Of a DNA stretch of 34,798 bases, positions 24,369 through 33,007 are shown piece by piece (the stretch's first letter is position 1; every line of letters begins with the position of its first letter). The DNA comes from JACMMS01 sp043772865. GTDB taxonomy: Bacteria; Pseudomonadota; Gammaproteobacteria; Burkholderiales; Methylophilaceae. Position numbers and translations under genes: made by a program. Below the pieces are notes generated by a model. It saw nothing but the letters and a program-made list of their open reading frames with translations, had not been told where the DNA came from and did no database searches. The DNA lies in the NCBI GenBank assembly GCA_043772865.1, contig JAYVFU010000154.1, forward strand, positions 1 to 34,798. The letters are read 5' to 3'.

Positions 24369-24686
24369 TTAATGAGGCTTAAGCTCATTGATTGTAAAGG
24401 TTGGGAGCATAGTATATGGACCAAATTCTGCAGCTGGTAAAACTCGCATGATGGTATTCATCACACGCTCCACAACAGATAATGTGACATCGAACCACAT
24501 TTTTACCGAGTGCGTATGGGCTAAAGGTTGCACTTTAATAAAATCAATACAATTGCCAAAAGTGCTGATAACGGTTCTTCTCAGCAATTCAGCATATTGC
24601 TCATCTACCACTACTCGAATAATCACTTTTTTCTCAATTTTTTTATTCAGATAAGGCTGAAGATTAAAAACTTGGGGGGCGTTCAT
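24369..24686 (-). CDS. Uncharacterised 105-residue protein inside the kdp operon
   Basis: A 105-residue soluble protein of unknown function. The predicted order beta (KKVIIRVVVD), helix (EQYAELLRRTVISTFG), beta (CIDFIKVQPL), beta (SVKMWFDVTL), helix (SVVERVMNTIMRVLP), beta suggests a small ferredoxin-like, ACT- or PII-like fold that could bind a ligand; this is inference. Its ATG is 6 bases after the kdpC stop, and the ribosome site lies within the end of kdpC, so it should be translated with the Kdp pump. It could be a regulatory subunit of KdpABC or a metabolite sensor. Confidence 0.65.
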   Translation of the reverse strand: MNAPQVFNLQPYLNKKIEKKVIIRVVVDEQYAELLRRTVISTFGNCIDFIKVQPLAHTHSVKMWFDVTLSVVERVMNTIMRVLPAAEFGPYTMLPTFTINELKPH

Positions 24687-24692
24687 GATGGT

Positions 24693-25280
24693 TTATTTCG
24701 CCTCCTTAGTTATAGAGGCTTCTAATGCCATATTAAGCGCCAATACGTTTACGCGTGGCTCACCCAATATGCCGAGTTGCCGAGCCTGTGTATTTTTTTG
24801 CACCATCGCAGCCACTTGGCTAACTTGTACACCACGTGCTTTTGCCACACGGTTGATTTGGTAGTTGGCAGCGGCGGGGCTAATTTCAGGATCTAAACCA
24901 CTGGCAGAAGCTGTGACTAAATCTACTGGTATTGGCAAAGTATTATCAGGGTCAGCTTGTTTTAGTGCAGCTATACGGCCTTTAATAGCGTCTGTTAAAG
25001 CTGGGGTTAATGGCCCAAGATTTGAGCCAGAAGAAGCTGCAGCATTATTGGGGTAGGGCCCAGTAGCAGATGGTCTGCCCCAAAAGTATTTGGCATCAGT
25101 AAAGTTTTGGCCAATGAGTGTTGAGCCAACCACCACATCACCTTGTTTAACTAAGCTACCCTCAACTTGGCTAGGGAAGAGCGTTTTGCCAATGCCAGTA
25201 GTTATTAGGGGGTAAGCTGCCCCGGTAATAATGGTCAGGCCTAAGAACAAGATAATTGCTGGGCGTAAAGTTTCTTTCAT
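24693..25280 (-). CDS. kdpC: KdpC, potassium-transporting ATPase subunit C
   Basis: A 195-residue KdpC, the single-span subunit that stabilises the KdpFABC complex and helps ATP binding. One N-terminal helix (about 6-28, LRPAIILFLGLTIITGAAYPL) is followed by the periplasmic domain with motifs IGQNFTDAKYFWGRPSATGP, SGSNLGPLTPAL, VTASASGLDPEISPAAA and VNVLALNMAL, all family hallmarks. The AGGAAAA ribosome site is good. It is 34 bases after kdpB. Confidence 0.97.
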   Translation of the reverse strand: MKETLRPAIILFLGLTIITGAAYPLITTGIGKTLFPSQVEGSLVKQGDVVVGSTLIGQNFTDAKYFWGRPSATGPYPNNAAASSGSNLGPLTPALTDAIKGRIAALKQADPDNTLPIPVDLVTASASGLDPEISPAAANYQINRVAKARGVQVSQVAAMVQKNTQARQLGILGEPRVNVLALNMALEASITKEAK

Positions 25281-25314
25281 GATTTTTCCTTTGTATGACT
25301 AAAATATTATTTGT

Positions 25315-27411
25315 TTAAACTAAACCTACAACAGTCAATAAAACGTCAATAATTTTGATTCCTATGAATGGCACAATGATGCCGCCTAAACCGTATATCA
25401 ATAAGTTATTACGCAATAAGGTCGCCGCACCTACTGCACGGTAAGGCACACCTTTTAACGCTAGCGGGATTAAGAACATAATAATCAGCGCGTTAAAAAT
25501 AACAGCTGATAAAATCGCTGAATTAGGGCTAGTTAAGTGCATCACATTAAGCGTGTTTAAAGCAGGGTAAGTTGTCGCGAAAGCCGCAGGAATAATCGCG
25601 AAATATTTCGCAATATCGTTAGCAATACTAAATGTGGTGAGTGAGCCCCGCGTCATCAGCATTTGTTTGCCAATTTCTACAATCTCAATCAGCTTGGTCG
25701 GGTTGGAATCTAAATCCACCATATTGCCCGCTTCTTTAGCAGCTTGCGTCCCTGTATTCATTGCTACGGCTACATCGGCTTGGGCAAGTGCTGGCGCGTC
25801 ATTGGTGCCATCACCCGTCATAGCCACTAGTTTACCTTGTGATTGGTGTTCGCGAATCAATGCTAATTTAGCTTCTGGTGTAGCTTCGGCTAAAAAGTCA
25901 TCAACACCAGCTTCTGCCGCGATTGAGGCGGCTGTTAGGCGATTATCGCCAGTAATCATGATGGTTTTAATACCCATTGCGCGGAGTTCTGCAAAACGCT
26001 CTTTAATGCCACCTTTTACAATATCTTTAAGTTCAACTACACCAACCACTTTTGCCCCATCCGCCACGACTAATGGCGTGCTACCGCGGCGTGAAATATC
26101 ATCTACTTTTGTAGTGACCTCGGCTGCAAATGTGCCACCGAGTGATTCAACATAAAGCTTAATGGCGCTGGCGGCACCTTTACGAATAGCGCGCTCGCCA
26201 ATGTTAATGCCACTCATACGGGTTTGGGCGGTAAATGGTACAAAGGTAGCGTTTAAAGTCGCCATATTGCGTTCGCGTAAATCAAACTTATTTTTGGCGA
26301 GCACGACAATGCTACGGCCTTCTGGTGTTTCATCAGCGAGTGAAGCGAGTTGTGCTACATCTGCCAATTCACTCTCGCTGATACCAGCCGCTGGCACAAA
26401 TGCAGAGGCTTGGCGATTTCCCAAAGTAATAGTACCGGTTTTATCAAGTAGCAGTACATCCACATCACCTGCTGCCTCTACCGCGCGCCCAGAAGTTGCT
26501 ATCACATTGGCTTGCATCATGCGGCTCATACCTGCTACACCAATCGCAGAAAGCAAACCTGCAATGGTGGTAGGAATTAAACAAACTAGCAATGAAACTA
26601 ACACGGTAATTGTAGCTGGCTGACCAGCACCCGCGACTTGTACGCTAAATAATGAGAAGGGTAACAAGGTCACTGTTGCTAATAAAAACACAATAGTCAG
26701 CGCTACTAATAAAATAGTTAACGCGATTTCATTGGGTGTTTTTTGGCGTTTTGCACCTTCTACCATGGCAATCATGCGGTCTAAAAATGCCTCACCTGGG
26801 TTTACGCTCACGCGTACTACTATCCAATCTGATAACACTTGTGTGCCGCCTGTTACTGCACTGAAATCACCACCAGACTCACGAATCACTGGCGCAGATT
26901 CACCTGTAATAGCAGACTCATTCACAGATGCAATACCTTCTACTACTTCGCCATCAGCCGGAATGGTATCGCCAGCCTCTATTAGAATAATATCGCCTTT
27001 GCGTAAGCTGGCACTATCGGTCAATGTGACCGCGGAATCACGTTGTGCATTGGCTAACTTTTTGGCAACCACGTTCTTTTTAGATTGCCTTAATGCAGCA
27101 GCTTGCGCTTTACTACGACCTTCAGCCAGTGCCTCGGCAAAGTTAGAAAATAACACAGTGAACCACAACCAAATTGACACTAGCAGAATAAAGCCTGCTG
27201 ATGCTTCCCCCTTGCCAAATAAGGCTTGTAAGAACAATAGTGTGGTTAAAATACTACCTAAATACACCACAAACATCACAGGGTTGCGCCATTGCGTTTG
27301 CGGGCTGAGCTTTTTAAACGAATCCAGAATCGCAGGTGTTAGTAACTTTTTGTCAAACATCGACATTTTTTCTTTAGGCAACGTTTCTTTATAAATTACT
27401 TCTATAGACAT
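25315..27411 (-). CDS. kdpB: KdpB, potassium-transporting P-type ATPase subunit B
   Basis: The 698-residue catalytic subunit of the Kdp pump. TGES (169-172) is the actuator loop and D323 in LLLDKTGTITLGN is the phosphorylated aspartate. MTGDGTNDAPALAQADVAVAM is the P-domain hinge, and the KGAASAIK stretch belongs to the nucleotide-binding domain. The membrane helix motif LIPTTIAGLLSAIGVAGMSRM is typical of KdpB. The N-terminus has about 16 extra residues before KMSMFDKK; the ATG at 27411 is backed by AAAGGATT, while ATG codons at residues 16 and 18 are weaker alternatives. It lies 68 bases after kdpA. Confidence 0.98.
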   Translation of the reverse strand: MSIEVIYKETLPKEKMSMFDKKLLTPAILDSFKKLSPQTQWRNPVMFVVYLGSILTTLLFLQALFGKGEASAGFILLVSIWLWFTVLFSNFAEALAEGRSKAQAAALRQSKKNVVAKKLANAQRDSAVTLTDSASLRKGDIILIEAGDTIPADGEVVEGIASVNESAITGESAPVIRESGGDFSAVTGGTQVLSDWIVVRVSVNPGEAFLDRMIAMVEGAKRQKTPNEIALTILLVALTIVFLLATVTLLPFSLFSVQVAGAGQPATITVLVSLLVCLIPTTIAGLLSAIGVAGMSRMMQANVIATSGRAVEAAGDVDVLLLDKTGTITLGNRQASAFVPAAGISESELADVAQLASLADETPEGRSIVVLAKNKFDLRERNMATLNATFVPFTAQTRMSGINIGERAIRKGAASAIKLYVESLGGTFAAEVTTKVDDISRRGSTPLVVADGAKVVGVVELKDIVKGGIKERFAELRAMGIKTIMITGDNRLTAASIAAEAGVDDFLAEATPEAKLALIREHQSQGKLVAMTGDGTNDAPALAQADVAVAMNTGTQAAKEAGNMVDLDSNPTKLIEIVEIGKQMLMTRGSLTTFSIANDIAKYFAIIPAAFATTYPALNTLNVMHLTSPNSAILSAVIFNALIIMFLIPLALKGVPYRAVGAATLLRNNLLIYGLGGIIVPFIGIKIIDVLLTVVGLV

Positions 27412-27479
27412 AATTAATCCTTTAATTTTTCGGCTGGCAGATTTAGTTTTATGACGGGTAGCTCAATGGTTAACTATCA

Positions 27480-29300
27480 TCATTTAGCGATCATCATTAA
27501 ATGCTCAACGATTGGCCCTAGCGCTAAGGCAGGTACAAAAGTGAGCGCACCTACTAAAATCACCACGCCTATCAATAAAGTTACAAACAATGGGCCATGC
27601 GTAGGCAAAGTGCCAAGCCCGGGCTGGATACGTTTTTTAGCAGCCAGCGCACCAGCAATCGCGAGTACGGGGATGATGATGCCAAAGCGCCCAAACCACA
27701 TGGCAACTGCCAATAAGTAGTTGTAAAAAGGCGTGTTGGCAGAAAGTCCAGCAAATGCACTACCGTTGTTATTGGCTGCTGATGAAACCGCATATAGCAC
27801 CTCACTAAAACCATGTGCGCCTGGGTTGGCAATGCCAGCTTTACCAGGTTCGACCATCACCGCAATGGCCGTGCCTATTAGCACTAATACTGGCGTGACT
27901 AAAATAATGATAGATGACATTTTCATCTCGAAAATCTCAATTTTTTTACCTAAGTATTCTGGCGTACGACCTATCATTAAGCCTGAAACAAATACCGCCA
28001 GAATCGCGTAGATCAACATGGTATAAAGCCCAGAGCCTACGCCGCCAAACACCACTTCGCCTAATTGAATCAACCATAGCGGAACAAGCCCGCCAATCGG
28101 AGTGAGCGAATCGTGCATGGCGTTAACTGCGCCACAAGAGGCTGCTGTGGTAATAGTGGCAAATAATGATGAAGCTACAATACCAAAGCGCGTTTCTTTA
28201 CCTTCCATATTGCCGCCAGCTTGCAAAGCGCTACTAATTTGATCTACGCCTGCTGTATTCAAACTGGCCGCTGTAAATGCTGGGTTGCCCGCTTGTTCTG
28301 CAGAAACCAATACCGTTGCCATCACTACAAAAATTAATCCCATCGCCGCGAATACTGCCCACCCTTGACGCGTATCGCCCACCATCATGCCAAATGTGTA
28401 GCACAAACCAGCAGGGATTAAGAAAATCAGCACCATTTGTAAAAAGTTAGTAAATGGCGTGGGATTCTCATAAGGATGCGCTGAGTTAGCGTTAAAGAAG
28501 CCGCCACCGTTAGTGCCTAGCATTTTGATAGCTTCTTGTGAAGCCACCGGCCCCATGGCTAAGGTTTGTGTTTTAGTGGTAAAATTTTCTAAAACAGCAG
28601 CGCCTTTTGCATCTTTTATTGGGTTACCTGTACCATCTAATTTTGGCTGTTGGTAGCTGGTGGTATCAAGCGTGTTCACTTGTTGATAGCTACTAAAATT
28701 TTGTATCACGCCTTGGCTCATCAATATCACAGCAAAAAGCAAAGACAAAGGTAATAAAATATACAAAGTAGAGCGTGTGAGATCAACCCAGAAATTACCA
28801 ATGGTTTTAGCCGAGTGTCTTGCAAATCCGCGGATCATGGCAATCACCACCGCAATACCAGTCGCTGCAGATAAGAAGTTTTGTACCGTTAGCCCCACCA
28901 TTTGCGTAAAGTAGCTCATCGTACTTTCACCCGCGTAACCTTGCCAATTGGTATTGGTAATAAAACTTACTGCGGTATCAAATGATGAATCAATACTCAG
29001 ATTAGAAAATTGTTGTGGGTTTAAAGGCAATGAAAATTGCAAGCGTTGTAGCAAAAACAACACTAAAATGCCAAATGTGTTAAATACTAAAAGTGCAATG
29101 ACATAAGCTTTCCAATCCATTTCTACTTTTGCGTTAACACCGCCTAATTTATAAAGTAAGCGTTCAATTGGGCCACCAATTTTGTTAAGTAAAGGCGTAT
29201 TGCCTTCCATCACACGGGCAATGAATACTCCCATTGGCTTGGTGAGCAATAAAATGACGGCCATATAGAAACCGTACTGAATAAGCATGTTCGCGTTCAT
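27480..29300 (-). CDS. kdpA: KdpA, potassium-binding channel-like subunit
   Basis: A 606-residue integral membrane subunit that selects and passes K+. Hallmarks include PLNPQQFSNLSIDSSFDTAVSF with SFITNTNWQGYAGE (first filter), LGTNGGGFFNANSAHPYENP (second), SCGAVNAMHDSLTPIGG (third) and the final AANNNGSAFAGLSANTP. It is longer than E. coli KdpA (557), partly through an inserted loop around residues 210-250 (KLDGTGNPIKDAKGAAVLEN). The ATG overlaps the kdpF stop as TAATG. Confidence 0.98.
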   Translation of the reverse strand: MNANMLIQYGFYMAVILLLTKPMGVFIARVMEGNTPLLNKIGGPIERLLYKLGGVNAKVEMDWKAYVIALLVFNTFGILVLFLLQRLQFSLPLNPQQFSNLSIDSSFDTAVSFITNTNWQGYAGESTMSYFTQMVGLTVQNFLSAATGIAVVIAMIRGFARHSAKTIGNFWVDLTRSTLYILLPLSLLFAVILMSQGVIQNFSSYQQVNTLDTTSYQQPKLDGTGNPIKDAKGAAVLENFTTKTQTLAMGPVASQEAIKMLGTNGGGFFNANSAHPYENPTPFTNFLQMVLIFLIPAGLCYTFGMMVGDTRQGWAVFAAMGLIFVVMATVLVSAEQAGNPAFTAASLNTAGVDQISSALQAGGNMEGKETRFGIVASSLFATITTAASCGAVNAMHDSLTPIGGLVPLWLIQLGEVVFGGVGSGLYTMLIYAILAVFVSGLMIGRTPEYLGKKIEIFEMKMSSIIILVTPVLVLIGTAIAVMVEPGKAGIANPGAHGFSEVLYAVSSAANNNGSAFAGLSANTPFYNYLLAVAMWFGRFGIIIPVLAIAGALAAKKRIQPGLGTLPTHGPLFVTLLIGVVILVGALTFVPALALGPIVEHLMMIAK

Positions 29301-29389
29301 TAAAAATTCTCCGGTTTAATCAATGCGTACAATAAATAAATCAACAACAACACACTGGTGATACCGCTTAAAATGGTTAACCAACTCAT
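29300..29389 (-). CDS. kdpF: KdpF, 29-residue pump subunit
   Basis: A 29-residue membrane peptide starting MSWLTILSGITSVLLL and ending KPENF, with one hydrophobic helix. This is the length and pattern of KdpF, a lipid-like stabiliser of the KdpABC complex. The GGAG ribosome site lies 7 bases ahead of the ATG, and its TAA overlaps the kdpA ATG. It is the first gene of the kdp operon. Confidence 0.93.
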   Translation of the reverse strand: MSWLTILSGITSVLLLIYLLYALIKPENF

Positions 29390-29399
29390 GATTTCGCTC

Positions 29400-29500
29400 C
29401 AATATTTAGCTGAATTACGTAGCAACTAGAATACAGAGTGCAAAGTAAATAATGTGTAATGAGTTGGTGTAGTTGTGTAAAAATGTAGTAAAAATGGTTA
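29400..29500 (-). promoter_or_regulatory. kdp promoter region with T-rich direct repeat (candidate KdpE site)
   Basis: On the - strand, ATTTTTAC occurs twice at an 11-bp period (29495-29488 and 29484-29477), about 88 bases before kdpF. E. coli KdpE binds a T-rich site of similar kind ahead of kdpF. An exact -10 hexamer is not clear. The rest of the 253-bp divergent spacer (29390-29642) is AT-rich; it must also hold the rep promoter, which I cannot place. Confidence 0.5.
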
Positions 29501-29642
29501 GCTTGATTTCATTAATTCGCCGACTAAATAATAGCTAGTTACCTGCTAAACCGTTAAAATAGTAATTTGAGTAAATTCGTTTTATAAGCCAATAACCCTT
29601 GTATGTAAGTGTTTTAGCGGCGTTCTTTTTGATTAGTGATTC

Positions 29643-31676
29643 ATGTTAAATACCCTCAATGCGCCACAGCGCGAAGCCGTAAAATATCTTGATGGTCCGT
29701 TATTAGTGTTAGCAGGGGCTGGCAGCGGTAAAACACGCGTGATTACGCAAAAAATTGTGCATTTGATTGAGCATTGTGGTTATGCCCCAAAAGAAATTGC
29801 AGCTATTACCTTTACCAATAAAGCCGCCCGAGAGATGCAAGAGCGTGTTGGTGATTTAATGCGCGACAATGTAGCGTTAAAAGGTAAACCAAACAAAGGC
29901 TTAACCATCGCGACTTTTCACTCGCTAGGGTTACAAGTGCTTCGCCAAGAAGCTACTTTGTTAGGCTATAAACCGCAGTTTTCAATTTTGGATTCTTCTG
30001 ATAGTTTTAAGATTTTGGCGGATGTACTAGCCACCACAGATAAGCAATTACTTAAAAAAACCCAGTGGCAAATTTCTAGCTGGAAAAACGCGTTTATTAA
30101 TCCAGATCAAGCCAAGGCTACGGCGGATGAAGAGCTAACTGTTGCAGCGGCTAGGGTTTACCAAATTTATCAACAAACGCTTAAAGCATATCAAGCCGTT
30201 GATTTTGATGATTTAATTAAACTGCCGGTAGAGTTATTTGAAACACACCGTGAGGCGCTAGAAAAATGGCAGCGTAAACTTAAATATTTGCTGATAGATG
30301 AATATCAAGATACTAATGCTTGCCAGTATAAACTGGTAAAAATGCTCACAGGTGTGACTGGTCAATTTACCGCGGTGGGTGATGATGACCAAGCTATTTA
30401 TGGCTGGCGTGGGGCTGATGTAGAGAATTTACACCAACTCACGGAAGATTTTAGCCGCTTAAAAGTGATTAAATTAGAGCAAAACTACCGCTCTACGGTA
30501 CGCATTCTGCGAGCTGCAAACCAAGTGATTTCGAATAATCCTAAACTATTTGATAAAAAATTGTGGAGCGATTTAGGCACGGGTGAATTGCTACAAGTCA
30601 CTGCTGCAAAAGATGAAGACCATGAAGCTGAAAGTGTCGTGATGAAGATTTTGGCGCATAAGTTTGAAAATCGCACATTTTATAAAGATTACGCCATTCT
30701 TTATCGTGGCAATCATCAAGCGCGGATATTAGAGCAACAATTACGTAATAATAAAATTCCTTACACTATTTCAGGCGGGCAATCATTTTTTGATAAAGCA
30801 GAGATTAAAGATTTGATTAGTTATCTGCGCTTAATTGCCAATGAAGATGATGACCCTGCGTTTATTCGTGCAGCCACAACACCTAAGAAGGGCATTGGTA
30901 GCACGACGCTTGAGCGTTTAGGGGAATTTGCCAGTGATCACAAAATATCACTTTTTGCAGCGGCTTTTGAGGGCGGTTTTCAACGTGATATTGGTGAAAA
31001 ACAGCTCAATGATTTACTCACTTTTTGCCAATATATCAACAAATTGCAAGACCGTGCCGTGCGTGACCCAGCCGGTGAAGTGCTTAACGACATGATGACA
31101 GCCATTCAATATGAAGCGTTTTTATATGATAGTGAAGAGTCGCGTGCCGCTGAAGGTAAATGGAAAAATGTACTCGACTTTATTGCGTGGCTCACTAAAA
31201 AGTCTGAGGGTAGCACTGAGTTTGGTAATGAATCAGATGGGAAAAACCTACTAGAACTCACGCAAATGGTCAGTTTAATGAGCATGTTAGAAGGTCGCGA
31301 AGATAGCGAGCCGGATGCAGTTAAGCTATCTACATTACATGCTGCCAAAGGCCTAGAGTTTGGTCACGTGTTTTTAATTGGTGTGGAAGAAGGCATATTG
31401 CCCCATCAAGTTTCAATTGATGGCGAGCAAATTGAAGAAGAACGCCGCCTGATGTACGTAGGCATTACCCGCGCGCAAAAATCACTTAATATTTCATGGT
31501 GTAAAAAACGCAGGCGCGGTGGTGAAAATACCGCTTGTGAGCCAAGCCGCTTTATTGCTGAGTTGCCAACGGCAGATGTGCGTCACTTTGGTAACCCATT
31601 TAATCAAGACCCTGAAGCAAGTAAAGCATTGGGAAAAGAGCGGATGGCGCAAATTAAAGCCATGTTAGGTAAATAG
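29643..31676 (+). CDS. rep: Rep-type ATP-dependent DNA helicase
   Basis: A 677-residue superfamily 1A helicase whose length matches E. coli Rep (673) rather than UvrD (720). Motifs in order: Q motif LNAPQREAV, Walker A GAGSGKT (25-31), Ia TFTNKAAREM, Walker B LLIDEYQDTN (about 217), III GDDDQAIYGWRGA, IV LEQNYRS, V TLHAAKGLEF and VI VGITRAQ. It unwinds DNA 3'-5' and helps replication forks pass bound proteins. It begins 253 bases from the divergent kdp operon and appears monocistronic. The stop codon lies within a 16-bp palindrome (31674-31689). Confidence 0.93.
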   Translation: MLNTLNAPQREAVKYLDGPLLVLAGAGSGKTRVITQKIVHLIEHCGYAPKEIAAITFTNKAAREMQERVGDLMRDNVALKGKPNKGLTIATFHSLGLQVLRQEATLLGYKPQFSILDSSDSFKILADVLATTDKQLLKKTQWQISSWKNAFINPDQAKATADEELTVAAARVYQIYQQTLKAYQAVDFDDLIKLPVELFETHREALEKWQRKLKYLLIDEYQDTNACQYKLVKMLTGVTGQFTAVGDDDQAIYGWRGADVENLHQLTEDFSRLKVIKLEQNYRSTVRILRAANQVISNNPKLFDKKLWSDLGTGELLQVTAAKDEDHEAESVVMKILAHKFENRTFYKDYAILYRGNHQARILEQQLRNNKIPYTISGGQSFFDKAEIKDLISYLRLIANEDDDPAFIRAATTPKKGIGSTTLERLGEFASDHKISLFAAAFEGGFQRDIGEKQLNDLLTFCQYINKLQDRAVRDPAGEVLNDMMTAIQYEAFLYDSEESRAAEGKWKNVLDFIAWLTKKSEGSTEFGNESDGKNLLELTQMVSLMSMLEGREDSEPDAVKLSTLHAAKGLEFGHVFLIGVEEGILPHQVSIDGEQIEEERRLMYVGITRAQKSLNISWCKKRRRGGENTACEPSRFIAELPTADVRHFGNPFNQDPEASKALGKERMAQIKAMLGK

Positions 31677-31998
31677 CTTAGCTAAGCTAATTAAATTAAT
31701 TATTTAACTTACTTTGTAGCAAATCAACTACTGAATTTATATTTTTGTTGCAAATTTACAACGTAACAATATAAATTTTACGTATAAGTCGCAATTACTC
31801 AACTAAACGTCGTTATTGTTTAGCTGTGGCTGGACCTGCACGGATTATTAGGGTTAAATTAAATTGTTTTAACAATTTGTTTTATTAACTAAATATCGCA
31901 TGTTTAATGATTAATATTTAGTTGTGCAACACTACAATTTTGAAGCATTATCAGCAAACTAACTATAAAGACAATTTTTAAAAGAAAAGGGTAAACAC
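31677..31998. other. AT-rich 322-bp leader upstream of the TorF-type porin
   Basis: No gene is seen. A perfect 16-bp palindrome TAGCTTAGCTAAGCTA (31674-31689) covers the rep stop. AAATTGTT/AACAATTT (31861-31878, 2-base spacer) and ACTAAATAT/ATATTTAGT (31888-31896 / 31914-31922) are inverted repeats within 140 bases of the porin start and may be regulator sites or leader structure. A short GC-richer patch (31824-31844) breaks the AT-rich run. No promoter can be fixed with confidence. Confidence 0.4.
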
Positions 31999-32904
31999 AT
32001 GAGTAAAGCATTGAATAAGCATGTATTAGCAGCACTTTGCGCAACGCCACTATTTTTAAATATGGGTATTGCACTAGCTGATGAAATGCCAGCACCTGCA
32101 GCAACTGAAGCTGCTGCACCTGCAGAGCCAGCACCTCCTTACACACTTACATATAATCTTGGTTTGTATAGTAACTACATGTTCCGCGGTGTTGAATATA
32201 GTGATGGTCCTGCATTACAGGGTGGCATTGATTGGGCACATAGTAGCGGTTTCTATTTAGGCACATGGTTTTCTAATTTAGACCCATATGCATACGGTAA
32301 AAATGACACTTTACGTACAAAAGGTGATCACCTTGAAACAGATTTTTACGGTGGTTATGCTCACACTTTTGAAAATGGCTTTGGTATCAACTTTTTAGGT
32401 AATTACTATAAATATTTAGAAGGTAAAAAAGCGAACAATATTTTACCATCTGGTGATAATAGAAAACATAGGTTTGATACATTTGAAGCTTCAATCGCTT
32501 TATCTTATAGTTACTTCACTTACACTTATTACAATGTACTAACTGATTATTATGGACTAGATAAAACTGATAAAAATTTCGTTATTACTGGTAACCGTGA
32601 TACGAAAGGTGCTGACTATAACGAGCTGAAGTTTAACTATAAATTACCAATTGCTGATTTAAATTTTATGGCTAAAGTTGGTTATCAACATACGCCGAAC
32701 CTTCAGGGTAGTGAAGGAGATTACGCAATCGGTGTAAACAGAGATTTTAGTTTACCTAGCGGTGGCAAACCAATAACTGGGTTTAATGCGGGTGCTTATT
32801 TTACTAATACATTTGCCGTTAAAAATGAAGATTTTTACTTAACAGCAGATGGCCGTGATATTAATGAAGCGCATTTATGGTTTTATGCCAAACGTACTTG
32901 GTAA
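31999..32904 (+). CDS. TorF-family putative outer-membrane porin
   Basis: A 301-residue outer-membrane beta-barrel protein of the TorF/TIGR02001 type. The signal peptide is cleaved near ALA-DE (residue 27), followed by an Ala/Pro/Glu linker (PAPAATEAAAPAEPAPP). The barrel starts with the family signature TLTYNLGLYSNYMFRGVEYS and GPALQGGIDWAHSSGFYLGTW. Alternating aromatic strands follow, and the chain ends in Trp (FYAKRTW), fitting a terminal aromatic for BAM recognition. GAAAAGGG precedes the ATG. A strong terminator follows. Function is presumed small-molecule uptake; the substrate is unknown. Confidence 0.88.
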   Translation: MSKALNKHVLAALCATPLFLNMGIALADEMPAPAATEAAAPAEPAPPYTLTYNLGLYSNYMFRGVEYSDGPALQGGIDWAHSSGFYLGTWFSNLDPYAYGKNDTLRTKGDHLETDFYGGYAHTFENGFGINFLGNYYKYLEGKKANNILPSGDNRKHRFDTFEASIALSYSYFTYTYYNVLTDYYGLDKTDKNFVITGNRDTKGADYNELKFNYKLPIADLNFMAKVGYQHTPNLQGSEGDYAIGVNRDFSLPSGGKPITGFNAGAYFTNTFAVKNEDFYLTADGRDINEAHLWFYAKRTW

Positions 32905-32934
32905 TGTATAGGTGTTGTATCAATTTTTATAAAT

Positions 32935-32970
32935 AATTAAAAAAGGACGCATTAGCGTCCTTTTTTAATT
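32935..32970. terminator. Strong bidirectional-looking intrinsic terminator
   Basis: A perfect 16-bp stem (arms 32935-32950 and 32955-32970, core GGACGC/GCGTCC) with a 4-base loop ATTA and a T6 run on the + strand, 30 bases past the porin stop. The A6 run on the left arm makes it usable in both directions. Confidence 0.9.
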
Positions 32971-33007
32971 ATCAAAAAGCAAAAATTTAAATAAATGAGT
33001 GCTGATG

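Noticed and set aside
25634..27394. Long + strand open frames opposite kdpB
   Set aside because: They are antisense shadows of a well-conserved gene whose frame shows all P-type ATPase motifs.
31824..31844. TGGCTGGACCTGCA as a sigma-54 promoter upstream of the porin gene
   Set aside because: The GG and GC elements are 10 bases apart instead of 12, and the flanking bases do not match, so the required spacing fails.
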